Shown here: positions 9,446 to 17,977 of the stretch, one piece after another
Layout: every line of letters starts with the position of its first letter
How positions within the stretch are numbered: position 1 is the stretch's first letter
Assembly (NCBI GenBank): GCA_964647905.1
Contig: CAZYJR010000013.1
Coordinates: 33,498-97,497 of the forward strand
Direction of reading: 5' to 3'
DNA length: 64,000 nucleotides
From: CAZYJR01 sp964647905
Lineage (GTDB): Bacteria > Desulfobacterota > DSM-4660 > Desulfatiglandales > HGW-15
The notes under the pieces: model-generated
Told to the model about the DNA's origin: nothing
The model's database searches: none
The model's input: only the letters and a program-made list of their open reading frames with translations
Translations under genes and position numbers: made by a program

Positions 9446-10048
9446 TTACCTGAAGGCGTGCATCCACCGGTCGGTCGGATCATCGAATTGAACACTCCGC
9501 TTATCGAACTTGTCCGGACCGTAGGAACCACCGAGCCATTGCACAGTGCCCTCATACTCATCGTGATCAGGATTGGAGATGATCTCCAGGAGGCTGTAAT
9601 ATCCATACACGCCGCCGCAATCCTCCGGAGGACATGCCCGGCGGCCTCCGGTGCAGGCCGGGTAATCCTTTTCTCGCTCGCTGGGGAAGACCTTCTCCAA
9701 GGCCACGGAGTGCTCCCAACCGTCTCCAAAGTCGTACTCGTATGCAGCCTTGCGGTTCATCAGTGTGAATAACGCGGTTATGGGAACCCTCCACCCCGGG
9801 AGTACCTCGGAGACATCTCCAAACTCTTCTCCGTGTGGCATCCCCACAAGCATACGAGTCTTGGTCAGCGGATCCCTTATATCAAACTGGTGGAGATGAT
9901 AATCGAGCCAGCCCATAGAGTCCTGGATTGCTACGTGGAGATCCCAGAACGAATATGTGCAAGGTACTTGGATTCTCCTCCAAATCGGAGGTTTTATCCC
10001 CTTGAGGGTAACTTTGAATTGAAGCACATGGTCGAATTTACCTCTCAT
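9446..10048 (-). CDS. Plasmid pRiA4b ORF-3-like family protein
   Basis: 200 residues; ATG at 10048 with AGGAGG six bases upstream. The sequence has the family hallmarks: FKVTLKGIKPPIWRRIQVP near the start, FWDLHVAIQDSMGW, YDFGDGWEHSVALEKV in the middle, and CTGGRRACPPEDCGGVYGY. The family (IS1096 element passenger TnpR-like/pRiA4b ORF-3) is common on plasmids, mobile elements and chromosomes; no biochemical function is established. It lies next to a VapBC module on the same strand, in keeping with an acquired segment between the helicase and the broken ATPase gene. Confidence 0.85.
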   Translation of the reverse strand: MRGKFDHVLQFKVTLKGIKPPIWRRIQVPCTYSFWDLHVAIQDSMGWLDYHLHQFDIRDPLTKTRMLVGMPHGEEFGDVSEVLPGWRVPITALFTLMNRKAAYEYDFGDGWEHSVALEKVFPSEREKDYPACTGGRRACPPEDCGGVYGYYSLLEIISNPDHDEYEGTVQWLGGSYGPDKFDKRSVQFDDPTDRWMHAFR

Positions 10049-10135
10049 AGCATTCCTCCTTCATTTATTATATCTTTTTTGACTAAAGGATAAGACCTGA
10101 TAAATGCCGTAGGAGCATAATTGAGAGGCCTCTAA

Positions 10136-10534
10136 TCAGCCGTATACGCGCAGGCCGATAATGGGGGCCATGGCGTCGAAATCTCTGTCGTTGTGTAGCA
10201 GTGACAGGTCTTGTTCCAGGGCGATCTGAGCAATCATGCAATCAAAGGTGCTTCGGATAGTCACGCCTTTATTTCTGCAGGTAAAATAAATGCGTGCTGC
10301 CTCCCCATAGGATTTTACCGGATCGGCGGGATGAAAAAAGCGCTGGGTGGACAGATAATCTTTGAGCAGGGCATATTCTTTCTCCGACTGGGCGCCCTGC
10401 AATACTTCCTGGTAAATTACGGAAGAAATGCCAAACGGGACCTCATGGGCCAAGACTTCCCTGAACCGGGCAACAGGTCTGCTGTCAACCCCCTTGAAAA
10501 AATCGATCAATACCGACGTATCAACGAAAATCAT
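10136..10534 (-). CDS. vapC: VapC-type PIN-domain ribonuclease toxin
   Basis: 132 residues. PIN-domain acidic residues are in place: the N-terminal MIFVDTSVLIDFFKG (catalytic Asp), a central Glu in VIYQEVLQG, and the late Asp pair in DCMIAQIALE and LLHNDRDFDAMA. VapC toxins are Mg2+-dependent endoribonucleases that usually cut initiator tRNA or the ribosomal sarcin-ricin loop. Its ATG overlaps the stop of the antitoxin gene by four bases, the usual coupled arrangement. All expected catalytic positions look intact, so the module is probably functional. Confidence 0.9.
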   Translation of the reverse strand: MIFVDTSVLIDFFKGVDSRPVARFREVLAHEVPFGISSVIYQEVLQGAQSEKEYALLKDYLSTQRFFHPADPVKSYGEAARIYFTCRNKGVTIRSTFDCMIAQIALEQDLSLLHNDRDFDAMAPIIGLRVYG

Positions 10535-10731
10535 GACCCCTGGCGAAGGCTCTTGTAGTCATAGCCGTCCCTGAATTCAATGCCCCCCTCCAGCTCCAAA
10601 AGGTTTTTCCGCCTCCTGGACCTGACGTACTCCTCTAGGGCAGCGGCAATCAATTCCTTCCTGGTCCTTGCGCCGCTGAGCTTCATGGCCTCTTGCAGCA
10701 GCTCATCATCAATGACAATATTTGTCCGCAT
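10531..10731 (-). CDS. vapB: VapB-type antitoxin (ribbon-helix-helix)
   Basis: 66 residues from the ATG at 10731, which has AGAGGTG upstream. The protein starts MRTNIVIDDELLQEAMKLSG and continues ARTRKELIAAALEEYV, the standard VapB pattern of an RHH DNA-binding N-terminus followed by a basic, then acidic, toxin-binding tail (GGIEFRDGYDYKSLRQGS). It would neutralise the VapC encoded immediately downstream and autorepress the operon. The frame is open for 17 codons further upstream, but that extension lacks a ribosome site. Confidence 0.9.
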   Translation of the reverse strand: MRTNIVIDDELLQEAMKLSGARTRKELIAAALEEYVRSRRRKNLLELEGGIEFRDGYDYKSLRQGS

Positions 10732-10906
10732 AACACACCTCTTTATACCCCTAAGAATACATATGGACATACACGTTGTCAAGCACAGCTGTTTCCTCTG
10801 TAGGCTCCGGAGTTTTTACAACTATACAGAATGGATAACCGCTCGGTTTCCCGGGCCGGGTAACCAACAAGCCTCAAAGTTCACCTGAAGTCCACAAACC
10901 CGCAGG

Positions 10907-13087
10907 TCATTGTGCTAGCCTTGGAAGAAATTGCTCATTTCTGCCCTGGAAACTCGATAGTGCCGAGAACTCATTTATGGACGGGCACTCACTAGGAGCC
11001 TCCTGGGACAAGGTGTCCAGGCCCTCCCTGAGCTCCCTTCGGCTGGCCTCCAACTCCCTGCCCAGGTCCTCGGCCTTCCGCCTCCTCTCCCGGAGCTCGG
11101 AGTACCGCTCTCTGATCCCCTCCTGGTCTTGGACCCAGGCGCGCATCTCTCTGGGCCTGAGAGGCGAGATCCCGGCAGGCACCCAGAGCCCCTCCCAGGA
11201 AGCCAGAATCTCTTCCTTTTCCGCCTCCGCGGCCTCCAGCTTCGCCTTGACCCGCTCCAGCCGGTCGCCCCCGGCCTCCTTGTCGGAAATGAGCTTGGCC
11301 TTCCTAGCCACCCGCTCGGCCTCGCGCCTCAGCCGGTCGGCCAGGTCGTCCACCCGCCGGACCCTACCCTCATAGGCCTCGGCCGGGTTCCCTGAGGACT
11401 TCCCGCCCTCCGGGGCCGCATTACCTTCCAGCAGCCTCCGCACCACTGACCAGGTCTCTTCCCTCAGCCTTCGAGCCTCGTAGAGGTCCTCCTCCGAAGG
11501 GACCTCGCCCTCGAGCTCCAGCTCGTCCAGCCTCCGCCCGGACTCCGCCAAGGCCTCTTCAAGCCCCATGCATTCGTCTCTCAGGCCGGAGATCTCTCTT
11601 TCGGCCCGCTCCAGGCGCTGATCAAACCCGTCCATGGCCGCCTTGGAAGGCAGGGGCAACCGCTCCAGATCCTCCAGGCCGCCCCGCCACAAGGTCTGTC
11701 TTTGGAGGGCGGTCTCCAGGGAGCGGAGGGAGATCTCTATCCCGGCAAGCTCCTCATGGTAATGACCCTCCAGGGCCGAGGTCTTGGAGGCCCTATCCAG
11801 TGCGAGCTCCAGCCGTGTTACGTCCGCCGGGGTCCTGGATGCGACCAGCTCCTCTTCCACGGCCTCCAGGCGCGCTGCCGCCCTGGAGACCGAGGTCCGG
11901 GCGCTCTCCAGGCGCTCCATTATGCGCTCATACTCCTTGCCGAGCTCTTGTATCCCGACCCTCTCCTGCTTCTTGAGTTTTAGGCCCCCCGCCTGATCCA
12001 GGTCCAGGTCGTCGCGGAGCCCGGACAGCATGTCCCTTGCCTCGGCCCTCAGGATGTCCCTGGTTGTCCGGAGGTCGCGCCTGTCCTTGGCGGCCTTCTG
12101 GATGCTCCCCAGCTCCTTGTAGCAGTCCTCGATCAGCTCGGCCCGAGAGAGCAGCGCCTGGTCGACCCGGAGCCGCTCCATGCCCTGAACGGTCTCCTCG
12201 AGGTCCTTAGCCACCTGGTCCCGGGTGCTCTCGGCCACCCGGAGCTCAGCCAGGGCTTGATGCCTCCGATCCGCGAAATCTTCGGGCAGGAGTACGGCCC
12301 CTGAACAGGACCTCAGCTCCTCCAGGCGCTCCTTGCGCTTTGATATGAGGGGAAGGGCGTCCCGTATTCGCTCCAGGCGGTTCCGCTCGGCTTCTTTGCC
12401 GCCAAGTTCCTTGTCCAACGCTTCTCTACGATCAAGGGCCTCTCGAAGCCCGGCCTCGTGCCGCTCCCACTCCTGACCCGGCAGCTCCGCCTCTCGTATG
12501 AGCTTTCGCTTCTCTTTGAGCTCTGAGATCGCCCTGTTTATCTCCCTGGTGGAGGCGGCCGGGGTGAAAAGGGCCTCGGCCTCGGACTGGAGCTCCGCCT
12601 GGACCTTTCGAAGGCCGGAGATGCCCGCACCGGCGGCAAAAAGGGCCCGGCCCACGTCTCCTCCCCCGCGAATTATCTCCTCCCCGCCGCGCACCAGGCC
12701 CGCGTGGCCAATCCCGAATACGGTGGCGAAGACGTCCTCGCCTATCCCGCCCATGAAATCTTGAAACCACCCCTCGTCCACCGGAGTGTCGTCCCCGGTG
12801 TAACGAAGGGTGTTGGCATTACCTTTTCTGCGTATCACATGGATGGTGCCGCCGTCGCTGTGTCTCAGAACCGCGCCTATCCGCATCTTTTTGTAGGGGT
12901 GGATGAAGTCGTCGGACGACCGGGCGGGGATGCCGTAGAGCATTTGGCGGAGGGCCCTCAGGGCGGAGCTCTTGCCCGCCTCGTTGAGGCCGTAGAGGAG
13001 ATGCAGGCCTTCTTTACCCGCGCTCAAGTCCAGGCTGAGGTCGGTGAAGGGCCCGAAGGCCAGGAGATCGAGCCTCAGGATCTTCAT
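10907..13087 (-). pseudogene. YhaN/SbcC-like AAA ATPase, C-terminally truncated by a mobile-element end
   Basis: 726 codons from ATG 13087, whose ATGA overlaps the stop of the nuclease gene. The N-terminus (MKILRLDLLAFGPFTDLSLD) and Walker A YGLNEAGKSS (about 33-40) are those of YhaN-type repair ATPases, followed by long coiled coils. The family normally continues for several hundred residues to a second ATP-binding half with signature motif, Walker B and D-loop. Here the coiled coil runs straight into a 71-base sequence (10919-10989) that also forms the end of the MITE at 19733-19803, and stops a few codons later. The last ~30 codons are therefore repeat-encoded and half of the ATPase site is missing. 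A nonfunctional or altered product is inferred. Confidence 0.78.
10919..10989 (-). repeat. 71-bp mobile-element end, inverted relative to the copy at 19733-19803
   Basis: On the minus strand this begins AGTGCCCGTCCATAAATGAG and ends TTCTTCCAAGG. It aligns without gaps to 19733-19803 with four mismatches in 71. The inner side (before 10919) does not match the MITE further, so this is a partial or recombined copy. It supplies the 3' end of the ATPase reading frame. Confidence 0.8.
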
Positions 13088-14361
13088 CGCCCGCCCTCTT
13101 CCTTGATCAGGCGCTTTACAAGCATGGGCCTTACCCGCTCCAAGATTCCGCGGATCCAATCCGGATCACCGAGCCGAGAGGCTCCCCCCTCCTGCTTCAG
13201 CTCACGGGGGAGCTTTCGATCGAGGTCCTCCAGGACTCGGCCCAGGGCTTTGAGCTCTTCGGGGTCGGAGGCCAGCTCGTCCATGGTATCCAGGAGCTCG
13301 CGGACCGGGCCGCTGCCGGCCCAGGCTGAGCCCGGATCCAGCGGGGGGGCGGTCCGGACCTTCACCTTCTCCACGTACACCCTGCCCCCGCCCGCATCCA
13401 GGACCGCGGCACGGATCTCCTCGGTCCATCGGTCGGTATCGGACGCCAGTTCGTCATGGGCCCCGGATTCACCGGTGATCTCCACCCGAACGGCTAGAGG
13501 AAGGCTTGGATTCTCTCCCAAGAGCCCCTCGAGATGCTCAATCACCAAGTCCACCACCCCGTAGCCGTCGCCGGCCCCTGATGCGTCGATTTTCAGGATG
13601 AACCAGCGGGCCACATCAAGCGTCCTGAAATCCGCTCTTGCCCGGCCGTGCTGATCCACCTCCACCAGCATGCACCCCTTTGGACCGCTCTCTCCGGGGT
13701 GACGGCCCTGGGCGTTTCCGGGGAATACCACGGGCGGATCATGGTGCAGGATCTCCCGCTGGTGTACATGCCCCAGGGCCCAGTACTCATAACCCTTGGA
13801 AAGGAGCCCTTGCATCGTGCAAGGGGCGTAGGGCTCGTGGCCTTCCCGCCCGGTGGCGCAGGTATGGAGCAGCCCTATATTGAAGCGGCCCTCTGCCCGC
13901 TCCGGATAGCCGGCCGAGAGATCCCGCCTGACAGAAGGGGAGGCGAAGCTCTGCCCGTGGATCGCCACGTCCGGGTCGCTCAACAGGAAGGTCTGCGGCT
14001 CATCCGCAGGGAAGAGCTCCACCCCCTCTGGCAGCCTGAGCGTCTTGGTGATCCTGCTCGCCGCATCGTGGTTGCCCGCGATGATGAACACCCGTATGCC
14101 GGCCTCCCTGAGCCTTCTAACCTGTGAGATGAAGAAGAGCCCGGTGTTATAGTCCTTCCAATCCCCATCGTAGAGGTCCCCGGCTATCAGCACGAAGGCG
14201 GCCTGCTCGGAGACGGCCAGGCCCACCAGGTTCTCCAGGGCCCGGCGGGTGGCACCCCGGAGCTCCTCCACCGGGGCCCCTTCGTACTCCTCCAGCCCGC
14301 GCATGGGGCTGTCCAGATGAAGATCCGCTGCATGAAGGAACTTGAACTCCGAAGGCGGCAT
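13084..14361 (-). CDS. DNA repair exonuclease, SbcD/YhaO-type metallophosphoesterase
   Basis: 425 residues from the ATG at 14361 (GGAGG ten bases upstream; a TTG two codons earlier is an alternative). Calcineurin-like metal motifs are clear: FLHAADLHLDSP, LIAGDLYDG, IIAGNHD and the later ALGHVHQRE. YhaO-type nucleases work with a YhaN/SbcC-like ATPase to trim DNA ends or hairpins. The ATPase gene overlaps this one by four bases (ATGA) but is truncated, so this nuclease may now act without its motor partner. The C-terminal ~100 residues form the capping region usual in the family. Confidence 0.88.
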   Translation of the reverse strand: MPPSEFKFLHAADLHLDSPMRGLEEYEGAPVEELRGATRRALENLVGLAVSEQAAFVLIAGDLYDGDWKDYNTGLFFISQVRRLREAGIRVFIIAGNHDAASRITKTLRLPEGVELFPADEPQTFLLSDPDVAIHGQSFASPSVRRDLSAGYPERAEGRFNIGLLHTCATGREGHEPYAPCTMQGLLSKGYEYWALGHVHQREILHHDPPVVFPGNAQGRHPGESGPKGCMLVEVDQHGRARADFRTLDVARWFILKIDASGAGDGYGVVDLVIEHLEGLLGENPSLPLAVRVEITGESGAHDELASDTDRWTEEIRAAVLDAGGGRVYVEKVKVRTAPPLDPGSAWAGSGPVRELLDTMDELASDPEELKALGRVLEDLDRKLPRELKQEGGASRLGDPDWIRGILERVRPMLVKRLIKEEGGR

Positions 14362-14407
14362 GCTCAATTATCCTCCATTCCACTGAAACCGTACTCGATG
14401 GATCGAT

Positions 14408-15907
14408 TCATTGATCACCCACAGCCCGGCCGAGGCGGGCCGAATCACGTGCGGGCTGCCTGGAAAAGCCCTTGAATTCCCCCTCCCAGACAGGGTCCAT
14501 GGTCCTTTTCAGCTCCTCGTCATATGCGGACAGGCCCTCGTGATAGGCCCTGTCCTCCATTGCCTCGGCGGCAAAGTCGTCCGAGGGGCGAACCCCCGAA
14601 TACCCCTCCAGGATTCCTTGTACCACTTCGTGGTGGTCCCTGATGGGGCATGGGAGGATCAGATTGCCTTTTTCCGCGCTCGACCTCTTGTAGGCGTAGC
14701 GGTCCTGCCAGTCCCTGATGCTCTTGAAGTAGTTCGAATACAGGATGTCATCGAGGCTTCCTCCCCTTTCGTAGACCTCCAGGACATTGTCACGGTGGTA
14801 GGGTATGAACACGCAGGGCATGACGTTTCCGTTCCAGTCAATGTAGAGGTACCCCCCGTTCCTGCCCGCGGCCAGGCACCCGTCCGTCATCACCCCCTGG
14901 TTCCAGAAGTCAATGTAATTGTATCCACCCTCCTTGATGGCCCATACATTCCTCCTGAACATCTCGAGCCTCTCTTCCGGGTTCACCATATCTTTCAGGG
15001 TATAGCCCCGGCCGATGGGCATGTACTGAAACAGCCAGCCGTAGAAGACCCCCTGCTCATCAAAACAGAACCTCAGAAAATCTCTGCTGGTGACCTCGTC
15101 CCAATTGTCCCGCGTCGCTTCCACGGAGATGCCGAAGGGGACCCCGGCCTCCCTCAGGAGCTCGAAGGCTTGGAGGATCTTCCTGAAGGTCCCCTTGCCG
15201 CGCCTCCGGTCGGTCTTTTCCTCGAAGCCCTCCAGGGAGACGGCCGGCGTGATATTGCCGGCCTCTGCCATCCGTTCGGCCAGGGAGCGGTCGATCAGGG
15301 TTCCGTTGGTATACACCATGAAGAAGTTGTCATAGTTTTCCCGGGCAAGGTCCAACAGGCCCTTGCCATTGGAATCCCACAAAAAGGGCTCCCCTCCGGA
15401 GACCACGGTAAAGCGTGAATGCCAAAGGGCCGTCTTCTCCCTGACGATCCTGTGGGCGACATCATAGGGCAACGAGTTACCGGTACCGGCCGCGCTCCCT
15501 GCGTAGCATCCGGGACAGCTCAGGTTGCACCGGCGGGTGGGGCTCAGCACGATGAAGCTCGGATAGACCGACTCCTCCTTGTTCAGCTCCGACCTAAACT
15601 CTCTATGGGAGATGTCCTCCACGAATACGTTCCTCACGAATACCTTGACCATCCTGCGAAACACCGCCGGGCTCATCATGCCGCTCCGCAGGTGATGTTC
15701 AGTAGTCCTCATGAGGTTCTTGACAAAGTGAAACTTGAGCTCCTGGGCCGGCCTCAGGGAGTCCTTCTCCTCTTCCACGATGGCCGTCCACAGCCTCTCC
15801 TCGGCCTTCTTGACCAGGAAGCTCATGACAGGTTTCTTGTCGGCTATCCACACCACCAAGTCGATGAATCTGCTCCATGCCTCAGTGGTTGCAGCCTTGC
15901 CTTTCAT
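14408..15907 (-). CDS. Radical SAM protein with C-terminal cysteine region
   Basis: 499 residues from the ATG at 15907. The radical SAM cluster motif is CNLSCPGCYAG (C-x3-C-x2-C), followed by a glycine-rich SAM-binding segment (VVSGGEPFLW). Further cysteines lie in the C-terminal half, including GCLAAGRNGGYLYIDWNGNVMPCVF and LPCPIRDH, as in SPASM/twitch-type auxiliary-cluster proteins. The first ~125 residues precede the radical SAM domain and are not recognised. It is the last gene of a four-gene operon with a dehydratase activase and two 2-hydroxyacyl-CoA dehydratase-family proteins, four bases after the activase. A role in maturing or modifying that complex, or a separate anaerobic reaction, is possible; the substrate is unknown. 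Confidence 0.85.
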   Translation of the reverse strand: MKGKAATTEAWSRFIDLVVWIADKKPVMSFLVKKAEERLWTAIVEEEKDSLRPAQELKFHFVKNLMRTTEHHLRSGMMSPAVFRRMVKVFVRNVFVEDISHREFRSELNKEESVYPSFIVLSPTRRCNLSCPGCYAGSAAGTGNSLPYDVAHRIVREKTALWHSRFTVVSGGEPFLWDSNGKGLLDLARENYDNFFMVYTNGTLIDRSLAERMAEAGNITPAVSLEGFEEKTDRRRGKGTFRKILQAFELLREAGVPFGISVEATRDNWDEVTSRDFLRFCFDEQGVFYGWLFQYMPIGRGYTLKDMVNPEERLEMFRRNVWAIKEGGYNYIDFWNQGVMTDGCLAAGRNGGYLYIDWNGNVMPCVFIPYHRDNVLEVYERGGSLDDILYSNYFKSIRDWQDRYAYKRSSAEKGNLILPCPIRDHHEVVQGILEGYSGVRPSDDFAAEAMEDRAYHEGLSAYDEELKRTMDPVWEGEFKGFSRQPARDSARLGRAVGDQ

Positions 15908-15911
15908 GGTC

Positions 15912-16724
15912 TCACCCCCTCTCGGTTTTTTCTTCGGACTTGAGCGCCATGTCCCTGGCACATACGGCGGCCCCCAAGGCACCCACCAGCTGCGGCTCCT
16001 CGGGGACGTTTACCGGCAGCCGGAAGAGCTCCTTTAGCGCCTCCACCATCCCCTGGTTCTTGGCCACTCCCCCGCTGAAGGTGATCTCGGGCCTGACCCT
16101 CAACCTCCGGCTCATCCCGAACACCCGCCTGGCTATGGATTCGTGAAGCCCGCGGATTATTTCCTCGGGCTTGCGACCCTCGGCGATCAGCGAGATCACC
16201 TCTGACTCGGCGAACACCGTACACATGCTGCTTATGGGCACCCCTTTGCCCGCCTCGAGTGACCGCCCGCCCATGTCCCCGAGCTCCGTCTCCAGGGCCG
16301 CGGCCATCACCTCCAGGAACCTCCCGGTCCCGGCGGCGCACTTGTCGTTCATCGCGAAGTCGGTGACCTTTCCCGACTCATCCAGGGTGATCACCTTGCT
16401 GTCCTGCCCGCCGATGTCCACCACCGTCCTGGTGCCCGGAAAGAGGCGGCGAGCGCCCTTGGCATGGCACGTGATCTCCGTCACCTCGCGGTCGGCGAAA
16501 GGCACCCTGATTCGCCCGTATCCGGTGGCGACCGCCATGACGATGCGGCCCTCGTCAACCCCCGCTTCCACGAGCGCCTGCGCCATGCACCTTCGGGCCG
16601 TCTCCCTGGGATTGGATCCGGTCCCGGCTATGGAATGCCCCAGGACTCCTCCGTGTTCATCCAGCAGGAGGGCCTCGGAGGAGAGGGATCCCACATCAAT
16701 TCCCGCGTAGATTCCACCGGCCAT
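15912..16724 (-). CDS. 2-hydroxyacyl-CoA dehydratase activase (HgdC/BcrA/D-type ATPase)
   Basis: 270 residues, the standard length for archerase activators. ASKHA-fold nucleotide motifs are present: YAGIDVGSLSSEALLLD and TVVDIGGQDSKVI. The cluster-binding cysteines of a homodimeric [4Fe-4S] cluster are seen in DKCAAGTGRFLEVMA and in a second cysteine about 35-40 residues later (ISSMCTVFAESEVISL). These ATPases pump a low-potential electron into 2-hydroxyacyl-CoA dehydratases, benzoyl-CoA reductases or double-cubane proteins. Two potential acceptor proteins are encoded immediately upstream in the same operon. Confidence 0.93.
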   Translation of the reverse strand: MAGGIYAGIDVGSLSSEALLLDEHGGVLGHSIAGTGSNPRETARRCMAQALVEAGVDEGRIVMAVATGYGRIRVPFADREVTEITCHAKGARRLFPGTRTVVDIGGQDSKVITLDESGKVTDFAMNDKCAAGTGRFLEVMAAALETELGDMGGRSLEAGKGVPISSMCTVFAESEVISLIAEGRKPEEIIRGLHESIARRVFGMSRRLRVRPEITFSGGVAKNQGMVEALKELFRLPVNVPEEPQLVGALGAAVCARDMALKSEEKTERG

Positions 16725-16726
16725 GA

Positions 16727-17977
16727 CTACCTCTGCATCTCCAGCATCGCCTGCAGCCTGATCCTTGTCTGCCCCGGGGAGTAATTATCAGGATCGGCGC
16801 CGTCGCCATAAAGTACTATATACGGAACACCCCTTTTTTTCAGCCGATCACCAATAACACCCGCACCCCCGCAGGACTGCCTGCACCCCCAGTGGGAAAA
16901 ATGGATTACACCATCAATATGGTAATCCTCCACCATCTTCTCAACCGCCTCCGCCCTCCTCTCCAGCGGGCCGGACCAGACGTTGGAGACAATCTTGTCA
17001 GCCAGGCTCTCCAGGGGGCTCCAGGGATCCGGCTCGGGCCAATAGACATAGTTCGCCTCTTCGAATGCGACAGCCGCTCCTCCTTGCCCCAGCATCTCGA
17101 AGATATCATTCGGGTAGTAGGGGCGGATATGATGGAGCCAGAGCAGCCGGCTGCTTTCCCGGGGCAGGTATCCGCGTCCCTCCGCGGCTCTCGCCTCCAC
17201 CCGGCGGCAGATGGCCTGGAAGAACTTGACCCCCCAAAGGGAGCCGGGGGCATAGAAATTCATTCCCGCCAGATAGCTGAGCGCCTCGCTGCCCGGGAAA
17301 GGCGCAGGAGAGGAGCGGCGCAAGCGGTTTATCCTCACCATTAGCTCCCGGGCCCGGGAGGAGAGGCTGAGGACTTTGACAAAATCACGGGGGGCCGCAT
17401 GCAGTCCAAGGAATCTTGAAGCTTCCTGCAGAAGGACCCGGAGCTGGCCCACAATATAATCCCGGGCGCCCTGGTCGCGGTCGTACGGGGGATCAAGGAA
17501 AAGGTGAGGGCATCCATACATCCCGGACAAGTAATTGAAGAACTTGTTCGAGCCTTCGCAGAGCTGGGACGAAGATATGATCAGGTCGGGCCTGGGAAGG
17601 TATCCGCCCAGGGCCAACCCAAGGGCGCAGCGGTAGAATGAGCAGAGGTCGCCGGAAAGATGGGTGCGGCTCTCGGCGATCGCCTGCCTGCTCCTACCCA
17701 GGTGGGCGACCACGGCCGAGGTGATCTCCGGCATGAATGGGACCGCCCCGAGACCGTAGGCGATCTCCACAGGTGTAAAGGCGCTCATCCAGACGACCGG
17801 CTCCTTGCGGGAGTAAGCCCTGCCCGTGATATCAAGGAGAAACCGCATCCATATCTTGAACGCCTCGTTGTCCTCCCTGAGAGTCGCCGCGTCCAGAAAG
17901 GGACGTAGCAGGCGGTAGGCCCAGGGGTTCCGGACCAACTTCCCCAGCACCCTCTCATTTGTCCGCTCGGCCTTCAT
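16727..17977 (-). CDS. 2-hydroxyacyl-CoA dehydratase/double-cubane family protein, subunit 1
   Basis: 416 residues from the ATG at 17977, which overlaps the end of the preceding gene by 23 bases; a GTG at 17950 is a less likely start. It has the HgdB/BcrB-C-type fold markers: VVWMSAFTPVEIAYGLGAVPFMPE near the N-terminus and cysteines in DLCSFYRCALG, SSQLCEGSNKFF and the C-terminal SHWGCRQSCGG, the kind of pattern that holds an [Fe-S] cluster. Two bases separate it from the activase gene. The family includes 2-hydroxyacyl-CoA dehydratases, benzoyl-CoA reductases and double-cubane proteins of uncertain substrate; the sequence alone does not discriminate among them. Confidence 0.8.
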   Translation of the reverse strand: MKAERTNERVLGKLVRNPWAYRLLRPFLDAATLREDNEAFKIWMRFLLDITGRAYSRKEPVVWMSAFTPVEIAYGLGAVPFMPEITSAVVAHLGRSRQAIAESRTHLSGDLCSFYRCALGLALGGYLPRPDLIISSSQLCEGSNKFFNYLSGMYGCPHLFLDPPYDRDQGARDYIVGQLRVLLQEASRFLGLHAAPRDFVKVLSLSSRARELMVRINRLRRSSPAPFPGSEALSYLAGMNFYAPGSLWGVKFFQAICRRVEARAAEGRGYLPRESSRLLWLHHIRPYYPNDIFEMLGQGGAAVAFEEANYVYWPEPDPWSPLESLADKIVSNVWSGPLERRAEAVEKMVEDYHIDGVIHFSHWGCRQSCGGAGVIGDRLKKRGVPYIVLYGDGADPDNYSPGQTRIRLQAMLEMQR

